Positions 26,147 through 34,894 of a stretch of DNA of 64,000 nucleotides are shown in pieces; the stretch's first letter is position 1; every line of letters starts with the position of its first letter. Both the position numbers and the translations under genes were made by a program. The stretch comes from Gordonia alkanivorans NBRC 16433 (GTDB lineage Bacteria; Actinomycetota; Actinomycetes; Mycobacteriales; Mycobacteriaceae). A model generated the notes under the pieces. The model saw only the letters and a program-made list of their open reading frames with translations. It made no database searches and was not told the origin of the DNA. The stretch is from assembly GCF_000225505.1 (NCBI RefSeq), contig NZ_BACI01000033.1, positions 62,001 through 126,000 on the forward strand, in the 5' to 3' direction.

Positions 26147-26719
26147 ATGGGGCGAGCGCAGGAGGGTGGCGGCGGCCACCTGTCGGCCGACGACTGGATC
26201 GAGCTCGGGTACGCGATCCTGGCCGAGGACGGATTCAAGCAGATCAAGATCGACACCGTCTGCAAACGCATGGGAGTCACCAAGGGCAGTTTCTACTGGC
26301 ACTTCAAGGACATCGCGGCCTATCGTTCGGCGCTGGTCGCACGGTGGGGCGAGTGGAACGACGAGGAACACCAGAACTTCGCGGCCCTGGCCGACCTACC
26401 GCCGCGCGACCGCCTGCTGGGCTTGATCGCCCAACTGACGAGCCCGAGGCACTGGATGATCGAACGGGCGATGCGGGAATGGGCACGCTCGGATCCGAAT
26501 GCCGAGGCGAGTATCCGGACGTCCGATCGTCGTGCGCGAGAAGCGGTGCGCCGGTGTCTCCTCGACCATGGAATGGATCCGAAGACCGCGTCGGTCCGGT
26601 CCAACTGGATCTTCGCGATGGGCATCGGGGCGCTGCACCTGTCCTACTCCGAGGAGGACCGCGCGTCCGCCGGACGCCACAGCGCGGAACTGGTGGACCT
26701 GATGCTCACACCGACATGA
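26147..26719 (+). CDS. TetR-family regulator
   Basis: The 190-residue protein has a TetR DNA-binding domain at the N-terminus: GYAILAEDGFKQIKIDTVCKRMGVTKGSFYWHFKD, in segments. A variable ligand-binding C-terminal domain follows. It starts at ATG 26147, with TAGGGT at 26134-26139 positioned as a -10 box for a leaderless message. It is divergent from the monooxygenase-like gene and most likely represses it through the CATAC-N6-GTATG site. Its stop lies 20 bases from the convergent coaA stop. Confidence 0.9.
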   Translation: MGRAQEGGGGHLSADDWIELGYAILAEDGFKQIKIDTVCKRMGVTKGSFYWHFKDIAAYRSALVARWGEWNDEEHQNFAALADLPPRDRLLGLIAQLTSPRHWMIERAMREWARSDPNAEASIRTSDRRAREAVRRCLLDHGMDPKTASVRSNWIFAMGIGALHLSYSEEDRASAGRHSAELVDLMLTPT

Positions 26720-26739
26720 TGGTCACGTCGGCCTGATGC

Positions 26740-27681
26740 TCACAGTTTGCGCAGGCGTACCCGGTTGATGGCGTGGTCGACGTCCTTGCGGAGCACCAGC
26801 GAGGCCCGCGGGCGGGTGGGCAGGATGTTCTCGATGAGGTTCGGCCGGTTGATCGAGGTCCACAGGTCCCGCGCCGCGGCCGTGGCCTGCTCGTCGGTGA
26901 GCGAGGCGTAGGCGTGGAAGTGGGAGTCCGGGTTGGCGAACGACGTGGTCCGCATCTGCAGGAACCGGGAGATGTACCACTCCTCGATGTCCTCGATCTT
27001 GGCGTCGACGTAGATCGAGAAGTCGAAGAGATCCGACACCATCAGCGTCGGGCCGGTCTGCAGGACGTTCAATCCCTCGAGGATGAGGATGTCGGGTTGC
27101 CGCACATAGTGATAGACGCTCGGCACGATGTCGTAGGCGAGGTGCGAGTAGACCGGCGCGGCCACCTCGCGCGCACCCGACTTCACCTCGGTCACGAACC
27201 GGAGCAGCGCACGCCGGTCATACGACTCGGGAAAACCCTTGCGATGCAAGATCCCTCGACGCTGCATCTCCGCCGTCGGCAACAGGAAGCCGTCGGTGGT
27301 GATCAGGTCGACCTTCGGATGCGACTCCCACCGGGCGAGCAACGCCGCGAGCACGCGAGCCGTCGTCGACTTGCCGACTGCGACACTGCCGGCGATACCG
27401 ATGACGAACGGGACCTGCCGGTTGACCTGACGCTCGCCGAGGAAGGTCGAGGTGGCCGCAAAGAGTCGTTGGCGCGCAGCGACTTGCAGATGGATCAGAC
27501 GCGAGAGGGGCAGGTAGACGTCGGCGACCTCCTCGAGGTCGATCTGCTCACCGAGACCCACGAGTTCGGCGAGCTCGTCCTCGTTCAGCACGAGGGGCAT
27601 CGACTCACGCAGTTCGCGCCACTGCCGGCGGTCGAGTTCCAGGTACAGACTGGGGTCCCGATCACTGGCATTGCGAGCCAT
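26740..27681 (-). CDS. coaA: Pantothenate kinase, type I
   Basis: CoaA phosphorylates pantothenate in the first and usually rate-limiting step of coenzyme A synthesis and is feedback-inhibited by CoA. The 313-residue protein has the P-loop GSVAVGKS at residues 98-105, TTDGFLLP, and the type I signature [21 protein letters not shown]. Length and neighbours (glyA, desA2) match the Rv1092c region of M. tuberculosis. Confidence 0.96.
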   Translation of the reverse strand: MARNASDRDPSLYLELDRRQWRELRESMPLVLNEDELAELVGLGEQIDLEEVADVYLPLSRLIHLQVAARQRLFAATSTFLGERQVNRQVPFVIGIAGSVAVGKSTTARVLAALLARWESHPKVDLITTDGFLLPTAEMQRRGILHRKGFPESYDRRALLRFVTEVKSGAREVAAPVYSHLAYDIVPSVYHYVRQPDILILEGLNVLQTGPTLMVSDLFDFSIYVDAKIEDIEEWYISRFLQMRTTSFANPDSHFHAYASLTDEQATAAARDLWTSINRPNLIENILPTRPRASLVLRKDVDHAINRVRLRKL

Positions 27682-27807
27682 CAGCGCAGCTCCGGGGTCA
27701 TGGTGAGCGCGGCTGCCCGGGTCGTCATGCGTAACAGCTTAGGGCCCACCTCTCGCCGCGACGCGGTGGGTCCGCGCGGTGCGTCCGCTCGCGGTAACGT
27801 GCCCGGT

Positions 27808-29028
27808 ATGCCGGCCGATCACGCGACCCCCGACCTCGTCACCGACTACCTGCGGCTGGGGTTGGCGTTCGATCGGCTCGAAGAAGGTTTCGTCGACGCG
27901 TTCACCGGCGACCCGGCACTGCGCGCCGAGATCGCCAACGGACCCGCACCCGACCCGGCGCACCTGGCCGCACAGGCGCGGGCCCTGCGCGCCGACCTCC
28001 CCGGTGATCTCCCCGCGGACCGGGCGGAGTTCATCGGGTCCCACCTGCGGGCGCTCGAGTGCTCGGCCCGCAAGTTCGCCGGCGACGACATCTCCTTCGT
28101 CGACGAGGTCAACGCCTACTTCGACGTCGACATCGCCCTCGCCGACCCCGACCGCTACCGGCAGGCCCACACCGAACTCGCCGACGCACTCGGTATCGCC
28201 GATGCCAGCGGCGAGGATCTCCGCGACGCCTACGCCGCTCATCGTCGGGCCGACGAGATCCCCGCCGACAAGGTCGACGAATGCGTCCGGGCGTTCAGTG
28301 GTGCCCTTCGCGAACGTGTCCGCGCGCAGTATCCGTTGCCGGACAACGAGATCGTCGACTTCGAGGTCGTCACCGACAAGCCGTGGTCGGGGTTCAACTA
28401 CTACCTCGGCGACTACTGGTCGCGGGTCGCGATCAACGCCGATCTGACGCAGTACATGTCGTCGCTCCCACACCTGATCGCCCACGAGGCCTACCCCGGC
28501 CACCACACCGAGCACTGCCGCAAGGAACAACTGCTCGTGGGCGCCGGGCAGCACGAGCAGTCGATCTTCCTCGTCAACACCCCGCAATGCCTGATGGCCG
28601 AAGGGCTCGCGGACCATGCCCTGACCGCCATCATGGGCAAGGAGTGGGGCGGCTGGGCGCAGGAGATCTACGCCGACCTCGGCCTGCGCTTCGACGCCGA
28701 CCGGGCGACGCGGGTGGGACGGGCGACCTCCGGGCTCCTCACCGTCCGTCAGGACGCGGCCCTGATGCTGCACGACCAGCACGCCGACGCCGACACCGTC
28801 GCCGACTTCCTCCAGACGTGGTTGCTCGCACCGCCCGAGCGTGCCCGGCAGATGCTGCGCTTCCTCACCTCGCCGCTGTGGCGGGCGTACATCAGCACCT
28901 ACGTCGAGGGTTACCGACTGCTCGAGAGTTGGCTCGACGCCGCGGACGACCGTGCCGCGGCCTTCGGACGGCTGCTCGACGAACCGCTCATCCCGGCGAG
29001 CCTGCGCCGTGAGCTGGTAGCGGGTTAG
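27808..29028 (+). CDS. DUF885-family protein (predicted metallopeptidase-like)
   Basis: The 406-residue protein carries the DUF885 hallmark HEAYPGHHTEH (starting at about residue 226), a zinc-binding HExxH-like pattern, followed by a downstream glutamate-rich helix (EGLADHAL). DUF885 proteins are predicted metallopeptidases; activity is not established for this subgroup. Members are often near 550 residues, so this is a short form. An open frame extends back to 26773 over coaA on the other strand, but ATG 27808 fits the first conserved segment. It is divergent from coaA. Confidence 0.8.
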   Translation: MPADHATPDLVTDYLRLGLAFDRLEEGFVDAFTGDPALRAEIANGPAPDPAHLAAQARALRADLPGDLPADRAEFIGSHLRALECSARKFAGDDISFVDEVNAYFDVDIALADPDRYRQAHTELADALGIADASGEDLRDAYAAHRRADEIPADKVDECVRAFSGALRERVRAQYPLPDNEIVDFEVVTDKPWSGFNYYLGDYWSRVAINADLTQYMSSLPHLIAHEAYPGHHTEHCRKEQLLVGAGQHEQSIFLVNTPQCLMAEGLADHALTAIMGKEWGGWAQEIYADLGLRFDADRATRVGRATSGLLTVRQDAALMLHDQHADADTVADFLQTWLLAPPERARQMLRFLTSPLWRAYISTYVEGYRLLESWLDAADDRAAAFGRLLDEPLIPASLRRELVAG

Positions 29029-29061
29029 GGGATCGCGGCGCAGGTCCCTAGACTTGTCGCC

Positions 29062-30369
29062 ATGACCGCGAACTCGTCATCCGTGAACTCGATGTCCCTG
29101 GCGGAGCTCGACCCCGACGTCGCCGCCGCCATGAACGGCGAACTCAGCCGTCAGCGGGACACTCTCGAGATGATCGCCTCGGAGAACTTCGTGCCGCGCG
29201 CGGTGCTGCAGGCGCAAGGCAGCGTGCTCACCAACAAGTACGCCGAGGGTTACCCGGGACGTCGTTACTACGGCGGCTGCGAGTACGTCGACGTGGTCGA
29301 GGACATTGCCCGCAATCGCGCCAAGGAACTGTTCGGCGCCGACTTCGCCAACGTCCAGCCGCATTCGGGCGCGCAGGCCAACGCGGCCGTGTTGCAGGCG
29401 CTGATGGAGCCGGGGGAGACCATGCTCGGTCTCGATCTCGCCCACGGCGGTCACCTCACGCACGGCATGCGCCTGAACTTCTCCGGCAAGCTCTACGAGA
29501 ACGCCTTCTACGGCGTGAGCAAGGAAGACTTCCGGATCGACATGGACGAGGTGCGCAAGATCGCCCTCGACGTGAAGCCGAAGGTCATCGTCGCCGGCTG
29601 GTCGGCCTACCCGCGGACCCTCGACTTCGAGGCGTTCCGCTCGATCGCCGACGAGGTGGGCGCACACCTGTGGGTCGACATGGCGCACTTCGCCGGGCTC
29701 GTCGCCGCGGGCCTGCACCCGTCGCCGGTGCCGCATGCCGACGTCGTCAGCTCGACCGTGCACAAGACCCTCGGCGGACCCCGCTCCGGCATCATCCTCG
29801 CCAAGCAGGAGTGGGCCAAGAAGCTCAACTCGGCCGTGTTCCCCGGCCAGCAGGGCGGACCGCTCATGCACGCGATCGCCGGCAAGGCCGTCGCGCTCAA
29901 GATCGCCGGTACCGAGGAGTTCGCCGAGCGGCAGCGCCGCACCCTGTCGGGCGCGAGCATCCTCGCCGAACGCCTCAACGGTGAGGACGTCGCCAAAGCC
30001 GGCGTCTCGGTCCTGACCGGCGGCACCGACGTCCACCTCGTGCTCGTCGACCTGCGCAACAGCGACCTCGACGGCCAGCAGGCCGAGGATCTGCTCCACC
30101 AGGTCGGGATCACGGTCAACCGGAACGCGGTGCCGTTCGACCCGCGTCCGCCGATGGTCACCTCGGGTCTGCGCATCGGCACCCCCGCGCTGGCCACCCG
30201 TGGCTTCGGCGACGAGGAGTTCACCGAGGTCGCCGACATCATCGCGACGGCGCTCGCCGCAGGTTCGTCGGCGGACGTCTCGGCCCTGCGTGGCCGGGTC
30301 TCCAAGCTCGCCCTCGACTTCCCGCTGTACGAGGGACTCGAGGAGTGGGGACTGATGAGCCGCATCTGA
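29062..30369 (+). CDS. glyA: Serine hydroxymethyltransferase
   Basis: GlyA interconverts serine and glycine while charging tetrahydrofolate with a one-carbon unit. The 435-residue protein has the PLP lysine K235 in [22 protein letters not shown] and [23 protein letters not shown] 29062 is used; ATG 29092 is an alternative that aligns with shorter homologues. It sits between coaA and the desA2-like gene, as in M. tuberculosis (Rv1093). Confidence 0.96.
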   Translation: MTANSSSVNSMSLAELDPDVAAAMNGELSRQRDTLEMIASENFVPRAVLQAQGSVLTNKYAEGYPGRRYYGGCEYVDVVEDIARNRAKELFGADFANVQPHSGAQANAAVLQALMEPGETMLGLDLAHGGHLTHGMRLNFSGKLYENAFYGVSKEDFRIDMDEVRKIALDVKPKVIVAGWSAYPRTLDFEAFRSIADEVGAHLWVDMAHFAGLVAAGLHPSPVPHADVVSSTVHKTLGGPRSGIILAKQEWAKKLNSAVFPGQQGGPLMHAIAGKAVALKIAGTEEFAERQRRTLSGASILAERLNGEDVAKAGVSVLTGGTDVHLVLVDLRNSDLDGQQAEDLLHQVGITVNRNAVPFDPRPPMVTSGLRIGTPALATRGFGDEEFTEVADIIATALAAGSSADVSALRGRVSKLALDFPLYEGLEEWGLMSRI

Positions 30370-30437
30370 GCCGTGGCCGACCGCTCGGATGTGACCTGAA
30401 TTGCCCCGCGCCGAGCGGCGTCCGTATCCTTGCAGCG

Positions 30438-31310
30438 ATGAACGCACTCACTGAAGACGACCTGATCATCGCGCTCGAGAAGGCTCTTCCCGAGATCGCG
30501 GAAGACCACCAGTCGGCCGCCACTCCGTGGAACCCGCACGACTGGGTGCCGTGGGACGAGGGACGCAACTTCGCCTTCCTCGGCGGCGACGACTACGACC
30601 CGTCGCAGGCGACACTGTCGGACGAGGCGCGTGCCGGGCTGCTGGCTCTGCTCCTCACCAAGGACAACCTGCCGTCGTACCACCGCGTGCTGGCGAAGCA
30701 CTTCCCGGCCTTCTCCGAGTGGCGTCAGCTGATCGGTGTCTGGACCGCGGAGGACAACCGGCACTCGATCGTCCTGCGCGACTACCTCGTCGTGCGCCGC
30801 GCGATCGATCCGGTGGATGCCGAGAACCGGCGACTCGTCCACGTCACCAAGGGTTACCGGCAGACCCCCGAGCAGGTCGACCCGCTCGGACCGCTCGATG
30901 TGCTCGCACTGATGGCGGTGCACGAGAACCAGTGCGTCAGCTTCATCAAGCGACTCAGCGCGATCGCCGCCGACGACGTCCTGGAGCAGATCCTCACCAA
31001 GATCGCCGCCGACGACCAGCAGCAGGCCAACACCTTCGGTGCGTTCCTCAACGCCGGCATCATCGCCGATCAGGACGCCACCGTCATCGCGATCGACTCG
31101 GCCCTGGCGCTGGGTCGGGCCGAGGCGATCGGCCACGACATCGATGATTTCGATGCGGAGCGGGCGCTCCTGGCCGACTACGAGAACGAGGACACGTGGC
31201 GCGAGATCGCCGCGACCCTCGCCGATGCGGTCAAGCTCGACTCCATCGAGGGTCTGGGCGACGAGGCCGAGGCGGCGCGTCAGCGCATCCTCTCCCGCGC
31301 CCGCGGCTAG
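30438..31310 (+). CDS. DesA2-like acyl-ACP desaturase homologue with altered di-iron site
   Basis: The 290-residue protein aligns with the acyl-ACP desaturase family by position (Rv1094 desA2) and sequence: PHDWVPWDEGRNFAFLGG and WTAEDNRHSIVLRDYLVV. The family di-iron ligands are eroded. The EENRH motif reads EDNRH, so the ligand glutamate becomes Asp. The second DExRHE motif reads DDQQQA, so the ligand histidine becomes Gln. The helix that normally supplies the first Glu reads TKDNLPSYH. It may be a catalytically dead paralogue or use another metal. ATG 30438 lies eight bases after a TATCCT -10-like box. Confidence 0.85.
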   Translation: MNALTEDDLIIALEKALPEIAEDHQSAATPWNPHDWVPWDEGRNFAFLGGDDYDPSQATLSDEARAGLLALLLTKDNLPSYHRVLAKHFPAFSEWRQLIGVWTAEDNRHSIVLRDYLVVRRAIDPVDAENRRLVHVTKGYRQTPEQVDPLGPLDVLALMAVHENQCVSFIKRLSAIAADDVLEQILTKIAADDQQQANTFGAFLNAGIIADQDATVIAIDSALALGRAEAIGHDIDDFDAERALLADYENEDTWREIAATLADAVKLDSIEGLGDEAEAARQRILSRARG

Positions 31311-31339
31311 ACACCGGGACACTTTCCCTACACGCGCGC

Positions 31340-31380
31340 ACGGCGCCATCAGGACGACAAATGTCCTGGTGGCGCCGTTT
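31340..31380 (+). terminator. Terminator after the desA2-like gene
   Basis: A 16-bp stem with one G-T pair (ACGGCGCCATCAGGAC with GTCCTGGTGGCGCCGT) and a 7-base loop starts about 30 bases after the stop codon. Confidence 0.75.
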
Positions 31381-31659
31381 GCGTCCCTGGGTCAGACGAT
31401 ACTGCGGTTAACGCGAAATTCACGCCGACACACCTGACTCCGGCGCGCCGCCGGCGAGGTCTGCGCGTACGTTGACGGTACGGACCGCGGGGAAGCGGTT
31501 CGTCCGGGAGGTTCGATTCGTGTATTGCACCAGCAGCGCGAGGGGACCGGCCCCGGTCCTCGTCCACCTCGGCTGACGCCGAGGGCAACGGACTTCGACC
31601 CGGCCGGTCAACGGCGAGAACAGGTTTGTGCGGGCGCCGCACGAACGTAGGAGCTCCAC
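31381..31659. other. Intergenic region upstream of phoH2
   Basis: No gene is visible in these 279 bases. A segment around 31500-31530 contains GGTTCGATTC, which mimics a tRNA T-loop, but no complementary stem or cloverleaf forms. The sequence is rich in short inverted GC blocks and probably serves as the phoH2 promoter and leader. No known riboswitch class was recognised. Confidence 0.5.
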
Positions 31660-32967
31660 GTGACCACACGCACCTACGTCCTCGATACTTCCGTGCTGCT
31701 GTCCGACCCCTGGGCGGTCATGCGCTTCGCGGAGCACTCAGTGGTGTTGCCACTGGTGGTCATCAGCGAACTCGAGGGCAAACGCCACCACCACGAGCTC
31801 GGCTGGTTCGCACGTGAGGCGTTGCGCATGCTCGACGACCTGCGGCTCGCGCACGGTCGGCTCGACCTACCGATCGAGATCGGCGAGGAGGGCGGCACCC
31901 TCCAGGTGGAGCTCAACCACACCGATCCGGCCGTCCTGCCGGCCGGTTTCCGCACCGACAGCAACGATTCCCGGATTCTGGCCTGTGCCCTCAACCTTCG
32001 TGCCGAGGGCAAGGACGTGACCCTGGTGTCCAAGGACACCCCGCTGCGTGTGAAGGCCGGCGCGGTCGGTCTGGCCGCCGACGAGTACCACGCGCAGGAC
32101 GTCGTCGTCTCCGGCTGGTCGGGGATGACCGAACTCGACGTCGAGACCTCGGCGATCGACGCACTGTTCGCCGACGGCGCCATCGACCTGGACGAGGCGA
32201 GGGAGTTGCCCTGTCACACCGGCATTCGTCTGCTCAGTCCGTCGTCGAGCGCCCTCGGACGCGTCAACGCGGAGAAGCGTGTGCAACTGGTGCGGGGAGA
32301 TCGTGAGGCCTTTGGCCTGCACGGCCGTTCCGCGGAGCAGCGGGTCGCCCTGGACCTGCTGCTCGACGACAGCGTCGGCATCGTCTCGCTCGGCGGCAAG
32401 GCGGGCACCGGCAAGTCGGCGCTGGCGCTGTGTGCGGGCCTCGAGGCGGTTCTCGAACGACGGACCCAGCGCAAGGTGGTCGTCTTCCGGCCGCTGTACG
32501 CGGTCGGCGGCCAGCAGCTCGGTTACCTCCCCGGAGGTGAGGCCGAGAAGATGGGCCCGTGGGCGCAGGCGGTGTTCGACACCCTCGAGGGGCTCGCCTC
32601 ACCGGAGGTCATCGAGGAGGTGTTGAGCCGCGGGATGCTGGAGGTGTTGCCGCTGACGCACATCCGCGGCCGGTCGTTGCACGACTCGTTCGTGATCGTC
32701 GACGAGGCGCAGTCGCTGGAACGTAACGTCCTGCTGACGGTGCTGTCGCGCCTGGGCTCGGGTTCGCGTGTGGTGCTGACCCACGATGTCGCTCAGCGCG
32801 ACAACCTCCGCGTCGGCCGGCACGACGGCGTCGCCGCGGTCATCGAGAAGCTGAAGGGGCATCCGCTCTTCGCGCACATCACGCTCACCCGCAGCGAGCG
32901 GTCGCCGATCGCGGCGTTGGTGACGGAGATGTTGGAGGAGTTCGGGCCTTCCGCGCCGGGAGCGTAG
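31660..32967 (+). CDS. phoH2: PhoH2 (PIN-domain / PhoH ATPase fusion)
   Basis: The 435-residue protein joins an N-terminal PIN nuclease domain ([39 protein letters not shown]) to a PhoH ATPase domain. The latter has Walker A GKAGTGKS at about residues 246-253 and Walker B FVIVDEAQ near 346. Mycobacterial PhoH2 is reported to be an ATP-dependent RNA unwinding and cleaving enzyme. It starts with GTG 31660 after AGGAG. The last codons and the stop lie within the first unit of a 35-base tandem repeat, which has evidently become the C-terminus. Confidence 0.93.
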   Translation: MTTRTYVLDTSVLLSDPWAVMRFAEHSVVLPLVVISELEGKRHHHELGWFAREALRMLDDLRLAHGRLDLPIEIGEEGGTLQVELNHTDPAVLPAGFRTDSNDSRILACALNLRAEGKDVTLVSKDTPLRVKAGAVGLAADEYHAQDVVVSGWSGMTELDVETSAIDALFADGAIDLDEARELPCHTGIRLLSPSSSALGRVNAEKRVQLVRGDREAFGLHGRSAEQRVALDLLLDDSVGIVSLGGKAGTGKSALALCAGLEAVLERRTQRKVVVFRPLYAVGGQQLGYLPGGEAEKMGPWAQAVFDTLEGLASPEVIEEVLSRGMLEVLPLTHIRGRSLHDSFVIVDEAQSLERNVLLTVLSRLGSGSRVVLTHDVAQRDNLRVGRHDGVAAVIEKLKGHPLFAHITLTRSERSPIAALVTEMLEEFGPSAPGA

Positions 32968-33041
32968 CGAGCGGGCGGGGTGTGTCCGCGCCGGGAGCGT
33001 AGCGAGCGGGCGGGGTGTGTCCGCGCCGGGAGCGTAGCGAG
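32950..33041. repeat. 35-base tandem repeat at the phoH2 3' end
   Basis: There are about 2.6 copies of a unit beginning TCCGCGCCGGGAGCGTAGCG at 32950, 32985 and 33020. The first two units appear identical and the third is partial. The first unit supplies the phoH2 stop. A 22-base core recurs with one mismatch inside glmM at 58205-58226. Confidence 0.85.
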
Positions 33042-33052
33042 TGTTCAGAGGA

Positions 33053-33100
33053 GGAAGGCCGCGACGATTCGCTGAGGGGAGTGAATCGTCGCGGCCTTCC
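33053..33100. terminator. Strong bidirectional hairpin terminator
   Basis: Perfect 18-bp arms (GGAAGGCCGCGACGATTC at 33053-33070 and its complement at 33083-33100) surround a 12-base loop. It separates phoH2 from the convergent small peptide gene. Confidence 0.82.
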
Positions 33101-33175
33101 GTCACGGTGGCCCACTGCTGAGTCTGCTGCTCTCGCAACGGATTTCTCGGTGGTGGGCCGGTCTCAGGGGTCGGG

Positions 33176-33262
33176 TCAGGCGGCGGTGCCGCCGAGGTCG
33201 CTGAGCGCGTTGAGCAGGTCGACGAGTGCGGTGAGGACTTCGATGTTCTCGAGGGAACCCAT
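33176..33262 (-). CDS. 28-residue amphipathic peptide
   Basis: This frame, too short for ordinary gene finding, starts at ATG 33262 with AAAGGAGAGAA (near-consensus ribosome site) directly upstream and stops at 33176. The peptide begins MGSLENIEVLTALVDLLNAL and ends SDLGGTAA. It is acidic, Cys-free and Leu/Val-rich, and plots as an amphipathic helix. An AT-rich region with CATAAT lies about 70 bases upstream, and an 18-bp terminator hairpin lies about 75 bases downstream, so the unit looks like a complete, well-expressed gene. Its size and character recall the tiny corynebacterial porins PorA and PorH, but I see no direct homology and the role is unknown. Confidence 0.62.
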   Translation of the reverse strand: MGSLENIEVLTALVDLLNALSDLGGTAA

Positions 33263-33571
33263 TTCTCTCCTTTGTCGGTGACTTTCCGTTCGGCGAGGTC
33301 GCTGCTCGATCAACGCCGTTACCGACGCTAACGATTATGTTTCGTTTCCGCAAAGAAAAGGTCGGTGAATTCTGCGTGCCCGCAACGCGTCAACGCATTT
33401 TCGGGCCGTTGTCCTGCGCGTCGAACAATGGATCATTTCCGATTTTCCTTCGACAATCGACGGGTGATCCGGCGGTCGCGGACAGTCGGGCGGGTCGGAG
33501 CGCTTGATCCGATCCTCACTGCACCGTGACCATCACGTGACTTACGGGGTCTTGCGCGCTGTCACACTGTT
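33263..33571. other. AT-richer divergent promoter region
   Basis: These 309 bases hold no recognisable gene. The stretch 33320-33480 is much more AT-rich than the surrounding DNA and contains, on the minus strand, CATAAT as a candidate -10 box for the 28-residue peptide. On the plus strand it leads into the L,D-transpeptidase-like gene. Confidence 0.5.
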
Positions 33572-34555
33572 GTGGTGCTGAAGTTACTGATGAGGCGAAT
33601 GAGACTGCTGGGACTATTGGTGATTGCGGTGCTGGCCGCGTGCGCTGGTGGTGCGGGTCAGGCCCTCGCCGATCCGGAGACGACGACACCGATCACGCCA
33701 CCGACCACCCCGGGCAGCCCGTCGCTGCCGGGAATGGGGGAGGGCCTCGGCATCCCACTGCTCGACGAGGTGCTCAACCAACTGTCGGGCGACAACGGTT
33801 CCGCGGATGCGCCCGGCGGCGTCGGGGGCGCCGGGGGCCCGACCGGTCAGATGATCGTCGTGACCGCGCCCAAGGCGTCGGACACCACCGCCACGCTCAC
33901 GGCCTTCGAGAAGGGGAACGACGGCAGTTGGAAGCCGGTCCCCGGTCTCGGCCCGACCAAGGCATTCCTCGGCTCCCTGGGGATGGGCGAGCCGCAGGAC
34001 AACGTGCCCCGCACCCCGGAGGGAACGTTCCCGCTCGACCAGGCCTTCGGTCGCCAGGAGAATCCGGGCACCAAGATGCCTTACCTCAAGGTCGATACGC
34101 AGGACTGGTGGGATTCCGATCCCAAGTCGCCGACCTACAACACCCACGTGCGTCAGCCCCAGAGTCCCGGTGGTGACAGCGAGAACCTGTACAACTCGGG
34201 TCCCGTCTACGACTACGCGGTCAACATCGCGCACAATCCGCAGCGCACGCCCGGCAAGGCGACGGCGATGTTCCTGCATGTGACCAACGACCAGCCGACG
34301 CTGGGCTGCGTCGCCATCGAGCGCGAGCTGATGAAGAAGATCCTCGTCTGGCTCGACCCCGCGAAGAGCCCGAAGATCACGATCGGCGTCAATCAGGGTG
34401 CGCCGACCGGCGAGGCGCCCGGAGCAACCCCTCAGACAACTCCGGGTGCCACGCCGTCGACTCCCGACGTGCCGGCCGCCGACATGCTGACCGGACTGCT
34501 CTCGCAGCTGGTCGGTGCGGTTCCCGCCCTGTTCGGGCAGTTCACGGGTCGCTGA
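33572..34555 (+). CDS. Exported YkuD-type L,D-transpeptidase-like protein
   Basis: The 327-residue protein has an N-terminal export signal (LLGLLVIAVLAAC, with a possible lipobox ending at C24, or signal peptidase I cleavage after GQALA). A Pro/Thr/Gly-rich linker follows, then a YkuD-like catalytic domain. H236 and C246 in FLHVTNDQPTLGCVAI fit the HxxxxxxxxxC pattern of L,D-transpeptidases, which form 3-3 peptidoglycan crosslinks or attach proteins. The C-terminus is Pro/Thr-rich and ends in a hydrophobic segment. GTG 33572 is followed by other possible starts at ATG 33590 and 33599. Confidence 0.78.
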   Translation: MVLKLLMRRMRLLGLLVIAVLAACAGGAGQALADPETTTPITPPTTPGSPSLPGMGEGLGIPLLDEVLNQLSGDNGSADAPGGVGGAGGPTGQMIVVTAPKASDTTATLTAFEKGNDGSWKPVPGLGPTKAFLGSLGMGEPQDNVPRTPEGTFPLDQAFGRQENPGTKMPYLKVDTQDWWDSDPKSPTYNTHVRQPQSPGGDSENLYNSGPVYDYAVNIAHNPQRTPGKATAMFLHVTNDQPTLGCVAIERELMKKILVWLDPAKSPKITIGVNQGAPTGEAPGATPQTTPGATPSTPDVPAADMLTGLLSQLVGAVPALFGQFTGR

Positions 34556-34749
34556 TCTCGGAGCGAGCGTGCCGGCAGGCGGGGCAGAAGGTCTCCTCGA
34601 CCCCGATGTGCCAGCCGTTGACCCTTGGCCCACTGATCCCGATCGGGCTCGGCGAGTGGTCGTCGTAGGACGAAGCTGCGCCCGCAGCTGTCGCAGTTCC
34701 GGTCGGCCGAACCCTCGGTTTCGGCGAACAGCGGAGATATGACTGTCAT
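34542..34749 (-). pseudogene. Small two-CxxC (zinc-ribbon-like) protein, frameshifted
   Basis: From ATG 34749 the frame reads MTVISPLFAETEGSADRNCD and then SCGRSFVLRRPLAEPDRDQW. After about 34615-34625 the meaningful sequence continues in another frame as GWHIGVEETFCPACRHARSE and stops at 34542. Together the pieces give a protein of about 68 residues with CDSC and CPAC pairs, a likely zinc ribbon. One extra base (or two missing) explains the break. It overlaps the end of the L,D-transpeptidase-like gene by 14 bases. It may be real decay or a sequencing error. Confidence 0.6.
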
Positions 34750-34894
34750 GGCGGTGGACCTCTGGTGCTCGCTGTGTCGAATCGGTCCCGTCGGTTCGTC
34801 GGCGGACTCGGACGAGCGACCACCTCAGTGTCACCGGGTGTGACGTAGATCTCATAGGGCCGAATGGCACATGGTTCGGCGGACCGAGTGCAGG

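Noticed and set aside
26773..27807. Upstream extension making the DUF885 protein 751 residues
   Set aside because: The extension runs antisense through coaA and has no homology-like features; ATG 27808 is at the first conserved segment.
31495..31535. tRNA-like segment (GGTTCGATTC followed by TGCACCA)
   Set aside because: The T-loop has no matching stem and no acceptor, D or anticodon arms can be drawn.
32950..33041. Possible CRISPR array
   Set aside because: Repeats are directly tandem with no spacers and no cas genes are near; it is a minisatellite-type repeat.
33015..33281. An 88-codon plus-strand frame after phoH2
   Set aside because: It starts in the tandem repeat and runs through the terminator hairpin; the opposite-strand 28-codon frame has the better ribosome site.
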